Shown in pieces: positions 12,548 to 22,732 of a DNA stretch of 24,696 nt. Source of the DNA: a virus; the IMG/VR virus record IMGVR_UViG_3300025652_000517, positions 1-24,696 of that record. One strand, given 5' to 3'. The stretch's first letter is position 1. Every line of letters starts with the position of its first letter. Made by a program: the position numbers and the translations under genes. The notes beneath the pieces were generated by a model. It worked only from the letters and a program-made list of their open reading frames with translations. It made no database searches and was not told the origin of the DNA.

Positions 12548-15500
12548 TTATTTAAACGGGGTTTTAACAGTATTTATGTCTCGTTTCCTTTTTGGAATTA
12601 GGCTTTTAACAAAGGAACCTACTCCTTTACTTAATTCTACGTTTGATACCCCGCCGGGATTTACTACTATATCTCTACCAATTTCGTCTTTTAATTTTCT
12701 TTCTTCTAGTAAAAGAGCCGCGTCAGAACTGGAAGCAGCTAAAGAATTTGTAAATGCACGTAAAAACAAAGTTTCCTTTTCTGGACTAAAAGGTTTTCCT
12801 GTTCTTATCATCTCCAAAAATAAAGTACCAAACTCAGGATCAAGCATAGCACCCTTTAGCATGTTGTATCTTCTAATTCGTGACTGTTGAATCATGGATT
12901 CTGATGCCAGCCAACGTAATCCAATTGCGTTTCTTTGCCAAGCGTATATTCTACTTACATAAGACTCTACGCTCAACGCTCGTGGCACACCTTGAATAGC
13001 AGTTTTTGCCACCGTAGAAGCATCAAGTTCTGTAATTACTTTAGCTGCAGATTCCCAGACTGTAAATCTTTCATCGCCTATAAGTTCCTTTACAATGCCT
13101 TGTTTTGTAGTGTTGTTTAATCCCAACATTTCATTCAAAACATCTAAATTAACTGCAAATTCCTGCGACAATGTATCTACGTCAGTTATGTTCATCTTTC
13201 TTCCATTAGGGAACACCTTGCTCATCATGGAATCTAGATATACGTTAGCAAGAACACCACTTATTTGGTCATCGGTTAGTTTTGTGTTGTTCTTTAATTC
13301 CTGTCGTAACTCCTGAACAACTAAAGAACCACTGTCTGTAATGGTACCCGCTATAGCTTCGTTGGATAGTTTCTTTCCAGTGTAAGATTCTAAAAACTTA
13401 ACAGCCAGTTTTTTACTTTCTAACCTTTGTACAGCAGGTTTTATTGCACCACCAATGGCAACTTCCAAATCTTTTTCCGCTGTTTTTACTACGTCGTCGT
13501 ACGTGGCTTGTCCTATGGACTTTGCATTGAACGCTTGAACGTCATCTAAAACCTTGCCTACAGAAATCATGGGAACGTCCGTTCCATCTGCTGACTTCAT
13601 GGTAAATATTCTAGACAAGTTGTCTAGTTCTTTAAACGCTTGTCCGGGAATTAGACTGCTCTTTTGCCCCACAATATGTTCTGAAACAGCGGCAGAAAGT
13701 ATTGATCTAAACGCTTCGGTGGTAGTCTCACCTTCTATAAAGGCATACGTTACAACAGAAGGATCAGGGTCACTTCCTTGTACCTTTGTACCCAAAACTC
13801 TAGCTAGATTGTTGTAAAAAGCTTTACCTTCTGTTTGTGAATCCATATTTACTAAGGAGCGTATGTTTAACCACGTCTTTGGATCACCATTTCTGTACGT
13901 TATGTTAAGCGGCACGTTAGTTGCAACTTCTGAACTGGTGTCTCTTTTACCCCAACTCATCCACTTTGGTATTACGCTACCCTTGTCATGCCACTTATTT
14001 TTGTATTCTCCCCATCCTTGATTTGCTTTATTTAAGACATCAGGTACAGACTCTAACATTCCGTCTGTATCTTTTATGAAAAGGGTTTGTGCGGGAAGAA
14101 CACTACCATCTGCAGTCTCTATAGAAAACTGTCCCATTTTACTTGATAATATTGCGCTTACAGTTTTTAAAGTTTTAGCATCTTCTCCATCAATTTTGTA
14201 AGACAATTCAGTTACTGCCCTGTCAAACTCACGCATTTGATTTAAAGACACGTTTAACATACTGTTTAACATAGTTGCTTCAGGAGTATCAGAAGAGTTA
14301 GCTGCTTCTCTAAGGTATCGTATAACTTGAACAGTTTGGCTTTCTTCTTTGTTAAATAATTTACCGCTATTTTTAAAAGATTTAACCAGCCCTTTAACTA
14401 CATCTTCTACAGAATCACCTTCGTCGGCTAAAGCCAAAAAGAATGGTTCTGCTAACTCTTCAAAGATAGCTTCATTAGCTGATCTTTGTCCTTTTGACAT
14501 GCCTGATTTTGCTAGTTGGCGTGACTTTATTACACCTGCTTCTTGCACAGTAAACAACGCATCAAACGCATCACCTATGTTTACAGTAGCCATACCAGAT
14601 GTTACAGGGCTTCCATCTTCCAAGAAAAATTTAGCGGGCTTTGATGGTGTACCTAGTCTGTAGTATGCTTGTTGGGCTATTGCCTTTTGGCTTCCATGTG
14701 ACGCTTCTAAAATCGTAGCCAGTAGTTCTCCTGTTGATTCTATAGAAGATATAAGGACAGGCTGAGAAGCACCCTGTGCTAAAATACCACCCGGATATTG
14801 GGTATCGCTGAAGTCTTTTATTTTTATTTTAGCTGAATCTAGATTGCCTAGTTCTTTAATAACATTTTTAGAAACTTTGTTTACTACTTTTGCAACTTCG
14901 TCAACGACTTTGTTTGCAAGCATTTCAAATTCTGCTTTAGGAAGACCACTTGAAGTAAGTAGATTTTGATCTTGTAAGTTTCTTACGGCTATGTCCACAG
15001 TCTGTTTACTTCTTCCTCCCAAACTTTGTGCCTCTACAAAGGAAAGATTTTGACGTAATTTATCTAATTGAGATGTCACACCATCGGTGTTAATTATGCC
15101 AATCAACTCTGTAAGTTCATCTACACTAGCTTGCCCACCTGTTACAGCTTCTGCAATCATGCCGTAGAACTCATCGTACTGCGCTACTTTAGGTGCGCTA
15201 GGGTCAGGTGCTTGCAAATTAAATAGCACACCACGTAGTGCTTCTATTGTGCGGGTTTTTGCCATCACTACTGTTTGTAGCACTTCAAGGGATTTTTGAT
15301 CCGTTGCCATAGCACCAACACTCATGGTTGCCCGTGTTATATCTTCTAAACCTTGCAGACCTACTAAGTTACTAAGATTCGCAACGCTCATGGATATAGT
15401 GCCTTCATCCAAACCTGCTTTAATCAGGGGTTCAAACGCATTTGATACGTAGTCACCTCGTGCTTGCATAGTTGCTTGCATTTCTGGAGAATATTTACTT

Positions 15501-17536
15501 ATGTGTTTTGCTAAAAACTTTCTGTACCTATCTTTGCCCCCTGCACCCGGAACAGACTTAAACAAAAGCTTACCCACGTCAGAACCCATCACTCTAAAAT
15601 AGGCGGGATTAGATACAGTACGAAGGACATCAAACATTATGCCTCCCCCCAATCCTATAAGTTCACCCATGTAGGTGCTATTCATTACTGAACCATCTTG
15701 ACTGTCTGTCATCTGGAACATGTGTCCTGTAAGACCCATACCCAATACAATAGCACTGTCTGTTCTTTTTACATCCCTAATCCACAGGGGCGTAGCAGAT
15801 CGTACTTCTATAGCTTGTAACTCTGTAGTTGCTTCTGATAGGTCTTTCTTAATTGCTTTAAGAAGTTGTCTATCTTTTATTGTACCAGTCCCGTTTGCTA
15901 TGCGTGTTTCTGCACCTTTTTGTCTATTTTTTAAACGATCCATGTACTTTTTCTGGGCTATGACTTCTGCCCTCTGTAACACAGGATTAGACGCATCCCT
16001 GCTTTGCATGGCTCTGTTAAGTTTTACTTGGGTGCGTAAAGGTCCGAATCTTATTCTTTGGAATATTGACGGGTCTATCTGATCGTCTGTTTCCTCAATC
16101 AAACCAGTCTTTTTGTTAAAGCGTATTTGGGGACGAAGACTAACAAACTTTTTTAAGCTTTCTTCTACTGACCTAGAGGTACCTTCGCTTAATTCTTTAG
16201 CAAAAAACGCATCAAATAGTTGTAATTCTTTTTTGTTAGTAAGTCCGGCTTTGATAACCAAAGCCCTAGAAAAAGGCAACACTTGGGATGCTATGTTTAA
16301 AATGCGAGGTCCTGCTCCTGTGAACGTGTTCATGTACTCTTCTGCTGCTGGAAGGGATATTTCAAATCCTTTTTGTGCCATTGTTGCTATAAACATGTCC
16401 GTAGCTTCAGGCCAAGCATCAGAAAGAATTGATTGACGACGCACACTACTTCTAATATCCCAATATCCTGATTCGTCAGAAGACTCAGCCATTGCCAAGT
16501 TAAAAACTGATAGAACTGAGTCTGTGACTTCTCCTGCACCCCACAACAACATTTGAATGGGGAATCTAACGTTGCCTTCAACGGCGGATTTTTGAATCTT
16601 TTCAAAGTCACCCATTGATATAGAATTTTGTGCGTGTTTTACAACTCCAAGAATTGTGCGAGGATCAGTAACTCCCACTGAATTAAGACGCTTTTTAAGT
16701 ATTTGTGCGTACACAGGAAATGCTTGTTCTTGGTCCAGCATAGATAAAGAAATCAAACTGTTCTTGTTCACCCAAGTTTCTTTTTCTTCAGTAGTCAGGT
16801 CTGACCATTTTACTCTTGACCTAGTTATATCTGAAGTGGAGAACACTCGCAGTTGCTTGGCAAACTCGTCTGTGCTATCTTCTTGTTTTGCTATTGTTAA
16901 TTCAAAATCAGGTACTGTTGTTTCTTTAAGTAGGTACCCGTCCCAATCAAAATCAACTTGAGTGCCACCCTCTGAAACAATACTAACAGCACCAAAGTTG
17001 TTAGCCGCGTTAATGCGCGACATATAATTATCTGGCAACTGGCTAAAGGGAAGGTATTGTCCCTTTGAGTTATACACGCCTTGTGAATTTGCAAAAGCGG
17101 CCTTTGCTTCTGCAGTGTCTAGACTAAAGGGTATGGTTTCCCCAGACGAACCAATCAGATTGTCTACATCTTGTATAAATACATTAGTCTTAATTAGTGA
17201 CGGGTCTTTTACTTTTGCTTTTACATTCTTTTTAATTGCAAAATCAACAATAGGAACAGGAGCAAGTTCCTCCCCGTACTCCTCAATCAATTCAGGGGCT
17301 GGAGATTTAAATACCCCCTTTCCACCACTAGGTTCTAAAGCGGGAAACTTATCTACAGGTTCAGCAGGTACAGTCGTAGAAGGGTAGACTCCCTCGCCTA
17401 CTGTGCGATCACGCGCAGCAGCTTGGTCTGTGTCCAATTTACTGATTTGGTTTTCCCTGTTAGCTTGTGCTTCAAGGTCAGCAGCCCGCTTTTCATCCAT
17501 ACGATTTTGCATGATTGTCTGTAGGTTTTCAGCCAT
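12548..17536 (-). CDS. Very large (1662 aa) probable internal virion/ejection protein
   Basis: This is the largest gene in the window. Its N-terminus (MAENLQTIMQNRMDEKRAAD) is a charged helix, then comes a Pro-rich acidic linker to about residue 90. The body is mostly predicted helix, with moderately hydrophobic stretches near 325-350 and 595-645 (IVLGMGLTGHMF, IGLGGGIMFDVL). The C-terminus is basic (SLIPKRKRDINTVKTPFK). No lysozyme, transglycosylase or protease motif is visible. Size and place at the end of the virion operon, after the 899-aa gene, match T7 gp16 and related ejection proteins, but this is by position and size, not by motif. It is preceded by a 6-base gap and an AGGAAG signal inside the upstream gene. 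Confidence 0.6.
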   Translation of the reverse strand: MAENLQTIMQNRMDEKRAADLEAQANRENQISKLDTDQAAARDRTVGEGVYPSTTVPAEPVDKFPALEPSGGKGVFKSPAPELIEEYGEELAPVPIVDFAIKKNVKAKVKDPSLIKTNVFIQDVDNLIGSSGETIPFSLDTAEAKAAFANSQGVYNSKGQYLPFSQLPDNYMSRINAANNFGAVSIVSEGGTQVDFDWDGYLLKETTVPDFELTIAKQEDSTDEFAKQLRVFSTSDITRSRVKWSDLTTEEKETWVNKNSLISLSMLDQEQAFPVYAQILKKRLNSVGVTDPRTILGVVKHAQNSISMGDFEKIQKSAVEGNVRFPIQMLLWGAGEVTDSVLSVFNLAMAESSDESGYWDIRSSVRRQSILSDAWPEATDMFIATMAQKGFEISLPAAEEYMNTFTGAGPRILNIASQVLPFSRALVIKAGLTNKKELQLFDAFFAKELSEGTSRSVEESLKKFVSLRPQIRFNKKTGLIEETDDQIDPSIFQRIRFGPLRTQVKLNRAMQSRDASNPVLQRAEVIAQKKYMDRLKNRQKGAETRIANGTGTIKDRQLLKAIKKDLSEATTELQAIEVRSATPLWIRDVKRTDSAIVLGMGLTGHMFQMTDSQDGSVMNSTYMGELIGLGGGIMFDVLRTVSNPAYFRVMGSDVGKLLFKSVPGAGGKDRYRKFLAKHISKYSPEMQATMQARGDYVSNAFEPLIKAGLDEGTISMSVANLSNLVGLQGLEDITRATMSVGAMATDQKSLEVLQTVVMAKTRTIEALRGVLFNLQAPDPSAPKVAQYDEFYGMIAEAVTGGQASVDELTELIGIINTDGVTSQLDKLRQNLSFVEAQSLGGRSKQTVDIAVRNLQDQNLLTSSGLPKAEFEMLANKVVDEVAKVVNKVSKNVIKELGNLDSAKIKIKDFSDTQYPGGILAQGASQPVLISSIESTGELLATILEASHGSQKAIAQQAYYRLGTPSKPAKFFLEDGSPVTSGMATVNIGDAFDALFTVQEAGVIKSRQLAKSGMSKGQRSANEAIFEELAEPFFLALADEGDSVEDVVKGLVKSFKNSGKLFNKEESQTVQVIRYLREAANSSDTPEATMLNSMLNVSLNQMREFDRAVTELSYKIDGEDAKTLKTVSAILSSKMGQFSIETADGSVLPAQTLFIKDTDGMLESVPDVLNKANQGWGEYKNKWHDKGSVIPKWMSWGKRDTSSEVATNVPLNITYRNGDPKTWLNIRSLVNMDSQTEGKAFYNNLARVLGTKVQGSDPDPSVVTYAFIEGETTTEAFRSILSAAVSEHIVGQKSSLIPGQAFKELDNLSRIFTMKSADGTDVPMISVGKVLDDVQAFNAKSIGQATYDDVVKTAEKDLEVAIGGAIKPAVQRLESKKLAVKFLESYTGKKLSNEAIAGTITDSGSLVVQELRQELKNNTKLTDDQISGVLANVYLDSMMSKVFPNGRKMNITDVDTLSQEFAVNLDVLNEMLGLNNTTKQGIVKELIGDERFTVWESAAKVITELDASTVAKTAIQGVPRALSVESYVSRIYAWQRNAIGLRWLASESMIQQSRIRRYNMLKGAMLDPEFGTLFLEMIRTGKPFSPEKETLFLRAFTNSLAASSSDAALLLEERKLKDEIGRDIVVNPGGVSNVELSKGVGSFVKSLIPKRKRDINTVKTPFK

Positions 17537-17542
17537 AAAGGT

Positions 17543-20242
17543 CTACTTTCTTCCTAAGATATTGTTTACGTCTTCTTTTGTAGTTTGCCCAGATTGAATA
17601 AGTTGTTCTACGGTAGTTATTGTTGGTTCATTAGGATTACCTGTACCCAGACCCAAATCAAATGGCTTTGCAAATCCCAAGTTAGTTCTGTTGGCTACTA
17701 TGGCATTAAAGTCATCAACACTGTATGGGGCATCTACTGATGGGGATTTACCCTCGTCATCATCTAATGAAAGACCTGATCCCATATCAACACCCGCCGC
17801 TTCCGCAGCTTCAACCATACTAAGTTGTGCGTTTGCACCGGGCAACGATAGTAGTTTTAAAGTTGAAGTGGCTACGTGACCACCCCCTGCTATATTTTCA
17901 GCAATCATAATCTGTTGTCGAACTTGTTTTTGTATGTTTATAAGAACAGCTTCTTCAATTGCAGGATTTGCAATAAACTTGTTGTTGTTAAACGCTTTTA
18001 AGAAGTTAAGAACGTCTTGGTCAGAAATAGTACGACCACCTGTTCCACCTTGTGTAGCACTTGCTAAAGAGTACGCAGTCATAAATCTATAGTAACCACG
18101 CATAGCGTACTTTAATGTTTCTTCGTCACCTTCTGCTTTTGCTGTAATTTCCTTTTGAAACATTGCCTCAAGTTCTGCTCTAGCTTCTTTTTCTTTGGCT
18201 GTAAATTGTTCAAGGGGTACACCTCGTCGTTTAGCTTCTATCCTTTGTTCATCTAAAGACAAGTCAGAAAAGCTAGTAAATGTCCTATTGTCCCCGAATA
18301 CGGATGAAGTCAACTTGTTTCCTAAGTCAGTTCTATCAACAACTTTTTTGGCACCCGGCAATAAGTTTTTAAACATTGGCGATACGTATTCGTCAATCAT
18401 AAACAAAGCACCATCTTTTAGTTGGTAAAGTTCACCAACTCTACTGGCAGCTAACAATTCACCGCTACTGTTGCGGTAAGTAGCAATAAATCCTGTCAAA
18501 TTTTGGTCGGCACTTGTAAATGCTACTGCTTCTGCTCTTTTTTGTTCTTGAAAAGAAACAAAAGATGATTGGTTTTTTAGCATTGTACCAGCGTACATAA
18601 GAGAAGCAGCATTATTTCCCGATATGGTAGGGGTCATCATCATTATAAGGTCTACTTTAGAGTCAAAGTTTTCAGCCGATGATGCACCATCTCGCTCGTA
18701 CATAGCAACAAAATCACCAGCTACTTTTGCTTGGGCTTGATCGTAGGTGGTAGTCGTTGTTTCAAACGCACTTTGTAACACACTAAAAAACGTTCGATCA
18801 GTATTCGCTACCTTATTATCCATAAGGTATTTAATAAAATCTGCTTTAGGTTGATTTTCTGCTACATCCGATAAGTCGGGGGTATACACGTAAACTTTGT
18901 TTTGTATAAAACTGTTTGTTTTGTTTGGATCAACACCTTGCGTAGATTCCAGCGCGGCTGCAAATGCGTTAAGAGGCTTTGTGTGTATTGGTTTTTCAGG
19001 AGTAACAACACTTGCTTTGTCTGCGGTAGTATTAAGCGCAACTTTTTCTTCGTCTGCTATGGGTGTTATTGCATTTCTAGTGTTAAATCCATTTTCGGCG
19101 TTTTTATTTGTTTGCGAAACAATTTGTTTTGTTTTCATTAGACTTAACGATTGTCTAACAGCGTTTGATAAATCGGGAATAACAGCAAACAATGTCGGAT
19201 AATTTGCCTGTAAAAAATCCGGTGTATCAGTCTGCAAAGGCAGTACAACAGTGCTTACGCCAGTTTCTTTACTTACATTTGTATTTGATTCAGCTATGGA
19301 AGAAGCAATGGAACGTATAACAGCCTCTTGCTGATTTAGCGGAACCATGCTCCTAAAGTTATCCGTACTTTTTATGTCACTACCTCTTAGTAGAATCGCT
19401 AACTGATCTAACTCATCTTGTTTAGTTGTTTTGTTGTCAGCAAATACTTTAATACCGGGGCCTACTTTGAGGGGTATTTTAAGTACAGGGGGAACATCTG
19501 CCTCTTTAGCAGCACGGAGTGCGCTAGTTAAGGGTGTAATATTAACAGATGTTTTTTTACCACCCTTTTCGTCTGTAGAAGTTGTAGTAATTACCCTGCT
19601 TATACTGGGATTTAAACCTGCTTCTTCTAATAGTTTTTTTATATTTGGGTCATTTAACGCTTGCGCTGCTTCTACTTCGGTGCCATAGCTAACATCCCCT
19701 ACGGGGATTTTAAAGGTAACAGAATCTTTGCTAATAGCAGGGGTAACATCATCCTTTGGGAACACCCTGTCTAAGATGTCCTTGTCATAAAAAAAGTTTT
19801 TATTTGAAGTGGTATCATAATTTCCAACCTGTTTAAATTCTTTTGCGGCCTCTACATCTTCAGGCAATTCTTTGACTACATTTCCGGCTGCGTTCATATA
19901 TATAGGAGCAAATTTTCCTGCGGATGCTACTGGTGTTATTGGCCCCGTAGTTCCAATTTTTCTGTGCGTATCCTGCCAGTTTCTACCCGCCTCATCTGTA
20001 TCAGGATTAAAGGCTCTAAGAGGACTTGTAGCATCCCCTGCTTCATTAATAGAAGTGCCAAAGTTAAACACTGTGTTAGCATCGCTAATATTTTGTTGAC
20101 GTACAACTTCAGCATCAGAAAGCCTTTGTGTGCGTTCACGGTCTTTATCCTCAAGCTGTTGTCTGCGAACCTCTTTAGCATTCTGGGCATCCTTTTTTGA
20201 CTTAAAGGATTTGGAGGCAGCGTATATCAGTAGTGGCAGCAT
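17543..20242 (-). CDS. Large (899 aa) probable internal virion protein
   Basis: The protein starts with a short hydrophobic stretch (MLPLLIYAAS) followed by a highly charged coiled coil to about residue 55 (KEVRRQQLEDKDRERTQRL). The rest is Ala/Thr/Asn-rich and mainly helical, with no cysteine-based or catalytic motif that I recognise. GAGGAAAAG stands before the ATG at 20242. It lies between the 181-aa and 1662-aa genes, where T7-like phages place gp15. A similar size (T7 gp15 is 747 aa) supports the guess, but no sequence similarity can be claimed. Confidence 0.55.
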   Translation of the reverse strand: MLPLLIYAASKSFKSKKDAQNAKEVRRQQLEDKDRERTQRLSDAEVVRQQNISDANTVFNFGTSINEAGDATSPLRAFNPDTDEAGRNWQDTHRKIGTTGPITPVASAGKFAPIYMNAAGNVVKELPEDVEAAKEFKQVGNYDTTSNKNFFYDKDILDRVFPKDDVTPAISKDSVTFKIPVGDVSYGTEVEAAQALNDPNIKKLLEEAGLNPSISRVITTTSTDEKGGKKTSVNITPLTSALRAAKEADVPPVLKIPLKVGPGIKVFADNKTTKQDELDQLAILLRGSDIKSTDNFRSMVPLNQQEAVIRSIASSIAESNTNVSKETGVSTVVLPLQTDTPDFLQANYPTLFAVIPDLSNAVRQSLSLMKTKQIVSQTNKNAENGFNTRNAITPIADEEKVALNTTADKASVVTPEKPIHTKPLNAFAAALESTQGVDPNKTNSFIQNKVYVYTPDLSDVAENQPKADFIKYLMDNKVANTDRTFFSVLQSAFETTTTTYDQAQAKVAGDFVAMYERDGASSAENFDSKVDLIMMMTPTISGNNAASLMYAGTMLKNQSSFVSFQEQKRAEAVAFTSADQNLTGFIATYRNSSGELLAASRVGELYQLKDGALFMIDEYVSPMFKNLLPGAKKVVDRTDLGNKLTSSVFGDNRTFTSFSDLSLDEQRIEAKRRGVPLEQFTAKEKEARAELEAMFQKEITAKAEGDEETLKYAMRGYYRFMTAYSLASATQGGTGGRTISDQDVLNFLKAFNNNKFIANPAIEEAVLINIQKQVRQQIMIAENIAGGGHVATSTLKLLSLPGANAQLSMVEAAEAAGVDMGSGLSLDDDEGKSPSVDAPYSVDDFNAIVANRTNLGFAKPFDLGLGTGNPNEPTITTVEQLIQSGQTTKEDVNNILGRK

Positions 20243-20244
20243 GT

Positions 20245-20790
20245 TTACTTTTCCTCACCCATTGTTAAAAACGAAGGAGCCTGTTGCATTTCAATAGCGG
20301 GGGCTTGTTCTTGTTCCGCCACTACTTCGTCTAGTTGTTGTCTTTCCATCTTGTTTAGTTCTTCTAGCATACCAGAAAACAACTCAGGGTTACGCTCTTT
20401 CATAACGGTAAACAAGTTTTCATCTGTAAACTGGCCTTTTACTTCAGAAGTGTCTACAAACATCTGGGGTTCAAATCCTTCGTTAACAGCCATATCAACC
20501 AAGAATACACCCAAAGCTGGTTTAATAAGTTCCGCCACGTCAGGAGTAAACGCCCCAGACATAAATCCTTTAAAAGAAATTTGCTCCACCAGTTCTTCTA
20601 CAGTAATTCCTGCGAACATCATCTTGAGCATGTCCTCACGGGCAGTGCCGTTACTAATCATATCTATAGCGTGATCTATGGCATCGTCAGGATTAGCAAA
20701 CTGCGAGGGTTGTTCCCACGCCCATTTGCCGGGAGCATCTGTAAGGGAGTTGCCCGGTGGTGCGCCTAACGCTGTAATTTTATCCATCAT
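20245..20790 (-). CDS. Hypothetical 181-aa acidic protein of the virion operon
   Basis: The protein opens MMDKITALGAPPGNSL and has a compact helical core (DAIDHAIDMISNGTAREDML, then FAGITVEELVEQISFKGF and TPDVAELIKPALGVFLVDMA). It ends with a Glu/Gln-rich tail (EVVAEQEQAPAIEMQQ). It looks soluble, with one hydrophobic stretch near residues 88-101. Two adjacent ATGs (20790 and 20787) are both possible, as the upstream signal is weak. It lies 2 bases before the 899-aa gene. A small structural or assembly factor is likely from position; no family is assigned. Confidence 0.6.
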   Translation of the reverse strand: MMDKITALGAPPGNSLTDAPGKWAWEQPSQFANPDDAIDHAIDMISNGTAREDMLKMMFAGITVEELVEQISFKGFMSGAFTPDVAELIKPALGVFLVDMAVNEGFEPQMFVDTSEVKGQFTDENLFTVMKERNPELFSGMLEELNKMERQQLDEVVAEQEQAPAIEMQQAPSFLTMGEEK

Positions 20791-20800
20791 AATATATACG

Positions 20801-21409
20801 TTACCCTGTCATTGATTTATATGATCTACGTTTACCCGCAGTAGATGAACTTAGTGAAGCAGCAGAAGAAAGAGTTACATTAGGTAGACCTTGTCTACTA
20901 GGAAGACCCATCATACGGACTTGTTTTGCCAAGTACATCTGTGTGTTAGTGTTAGCTAAAGCGGAACCCACTTGACCACCGCTTCCAATTGGAATCATGT
21001 TAGCCCTAGACAGTTGAAAGTTAGTGTCGCTGCGGATTGCACCGGGGAGTCTGTTTTCAGAGACTGAAGGTAAAGGTCTTTGCTGTTCACCTCGTTGTGC
21101 AGCCCCTAAAACGTTTGCTAATGCCCTTGTTCCCCCCAAATCTGCTGGGCGTAAAAATTCAACGGCGGGACTAAGGAACGAACCTACGGCTGTTTCTGAA
21201 AAAGGAGTAACATCTGCATCTCGTAAAAAATCAGTAACAGAGTTACCCCCAGTATATGTTGCGCCTATACGACCAAACCCACCCGGTCCAGAAGTGTCGT
21301 ATACAGGAGTCGTTTCCCCCCAAACGTACTGGCTACCCGCGTAACCTGCCGCTGCTACTGCTGCTAATTTAAGCGTGTTTCCACCTACAAGTTTAGAAAG
21401 CCAACTCAT
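20801..21409 (-). CDS. Hypothetical 202-aa protein with N-terminal hydrophobic segment
   Basis: The ATG at 21409 overlaps the previous stop as TAATG. The TTG four codons upstream has no advantage. The N-terminus (MSWLSKLVGGNTLKLAAVAA) leads into a hydrophobic Ala/Gly stretch of about 18 residues, possibly a membrane segment or fusion-like peptide. The rest is Gly/Ser/Ala-rich, low in charge and probably extended, and ends with a basic KRRSYKS tail. Its place among probable ejection proteins suggests a virion component that meets the host membrane, but there is no diagnostic motif. Confidence 0.6.
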   Translation of the reverse strand: MSWLSKLVGGNTLKLAAVAAAGYAGSQYVWGETTPVYDTSGPGGFGRIGATYTGGNSVTDFLRDADVTPFSETAVGSFLSPAVEFLRPADLGGTRALANVLGAAQRGEQQRPLPSVSENRLPGAIRSDTNFQLSRANMIPIGSGGQVGSALANTNTQMYLAKQVRMMGLPSRQGLPNVTLSSAASLSSSTAGKRRSYKSMTG

Positions 21410-22731
21410 TATCCACCCCAAATGTTGTCGATTACTTCTAACACTAAGTAATCATCAAATTTTTCATCATACGCATCCGCGTTTGCTGCTATTGCCGCAG
21501 ACTGCATGGCAGCGTTGTGTGCGCGATCTTTAGCGTTTTCAGAAATTTTCATTACCCACGCAGCTTTGTCACGATAACGTTGCCACAAGTTGTTTAGTGC
21601 ATTTTGTTGAATGCCCAACAAGTTCTGGGCGTTCACTCTGTTAGCATCGTTTTGCGCTGCAGTGTTACGTGTGTTTACTGTACGACGCCACACTGCGTTA
21701 CTTTGATCTATTTCAAGGCGCATGTTTGCGTTAAACTGCTCTGTAGATGTTTCCATCTGGGCGTTGTACTGTTCTATTGCTATCTTTTGATTTGAATTAA
21801 ATTGTTTTACTGCTATGTCGCGGTTAATATTTGCCGATTCAATCTGTGATCCCATTTCTGCAAAGAACGTGTTGATTTCATTTTCAGACTTTGCGTTAAA
21901 CTGTTTTGCTGCGTTTGATGCAGCTTGGTCAGATAGCAGAGTCTGTAGTTTGCCTTGATAAGTAATCGTGTTGGACTGCTGTTCGTTAGTTACATTTTGC
22001 ATGTCCATAGACAGAAACGCTTTAGCGTTGTTGACTGCAGCTTGTTGGCGATTGTTAAGGTTTGCCATGTCCATCTGCAATACAGCAGCAGCGTTTTGTA
22101 GTGTGGCTTGCTGTTGGTTGTTTAGGTTTTGCAATTGAATCGTAGCGTACTTCTGCGCGTCCTGTGCGGCAATGGGTATGCCCGACTCCATCATCGCTTG
22201 CATTGTAGCGGCTGCTGCCATTGACGATGATCCCAAACCACGCTGCTGCATTATAGCTGTTACTTTGCGTACAGCAGGTGCTGCCCACGCGGGGGGTGGG
22301 CTACCTTCTTCTACGCCTTTAAACAATTCTGCAAGTTGGTAACGTGTGGTTGCCTTTTCGTCTAGTTCTTGAGTGGCTGCTGTAGCAAGCGCACCTTCAG
22401 AAACAGTACCCTGCGCGGCGTCCATAATTGCACCTTCAGATACAGTGCCAGTAGCCGCAGTAGCTGTGCCGGAATCTGCCGCGTCAGTAGAAGTGTAACT
22501 AGCGGAATCAAACGTAGTGGGATCAGTTTGGTCAGTAGAAGTTATAGCAGTGGGAGTTTCTACTTTTGTGGGAGTGCTAATAGTTTTAGCGTCCGTGCTT
22601 ATCACTTCATCATCTGTTACTTCTTGATCTGTAGCAGTGTATTCAGCACCAGTTGGAAGTTCAGAATCAATGGACTGATCTTCCATAGCCTTAATAGCAT
22701 CTTTATCTTTTTGGGTTATGTTTTCTGCCAT
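21409..22731 (-). CDS. 440-aa Asn/Gln/Ala-rich rod-like virion protein (gp14-type candidate)
   Basis: Residues 1-120 are Thr/Asp/Ser-rich and disordered, with two copies of GTVSEGA. A globular part follows (YQLAELFKGVEEGSPPPAWA, IMQQRGLGSSSMAAAATMQ). Residues about 200-385 form a very long helical region rich in Asn, Gln and Ala with repeated units such as NLNNQQQATLQNAA and NLNNRQQAAVNNAK, then QFNAKSE, QFNSNQK and QFNANMR. The C-terminus is DNIWGG. The repeats point to an elongated coiled-coil or trimeric rod. It precedes the 899- and 1662-aa genes as gp14 precedes gp15 and gp16 in T7. Assignment is by order and composition. Confidence 0.6.
   Translation of the reverse strand: MAENITQKDKDAIKAMEDQSIDSELPTGAEYTATDQEVTDDEVISTDAKTISTPTKVETPTAITSTDQTDPTTFDSASYTSTDAADSGTATAATGTVSEGAIMDAAQGTVSEGALATAATQELDEKATTRYQLAELFKGVEEGSPPPAWAAPAVRKVTAIMQQRGLGSSSMAAAATMQAMMESGIPIAAQDAQKYATIQLQNLNNQQQATLQNAAAVLQMDMANLNNRQQAAVNNAKAFLSMDMQNVTNEQQSNTITYQGKLQTLLSDQAASNAAKQFNAKSENEINTFFAEMGSQIESANINRDIAVKQFNSNQKIAIEQYNAQMETSTEQFNANMRLEIDQSNAVWRRTVNTRNTAAQNDANRVNAQNLLGIQQNALNNLWQRYRDKAAWVMKISENAKDRAHNAAMQSAAIAANADAYDEKFDDYLVLEVIDNIWGG
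22391..22449. repeat. Imperfect direct repeat, 39-base period, within the 440-aa gene
   Basis: GCACCTTCAG followed by AAACAGTACC (from 22391) recurs as GCACCTTCAG followed by ATACAGTGCC (from 22430), with two mismatches in 20 bases. It encodes the two GTVSEGA peptides 13 residues apart in the disordered N-terminal part. Confidence 0.7.
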
Positions 22732-22732
22732 G

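Noticed and set aside
15720-16082. 120-aa plus-strand frame, and many similar ones across 12500-22700
   Set aside because: They are antisense to the long virion genes; composition is typical of mirror frames and they lack overlaps or signals that fit neighbours.
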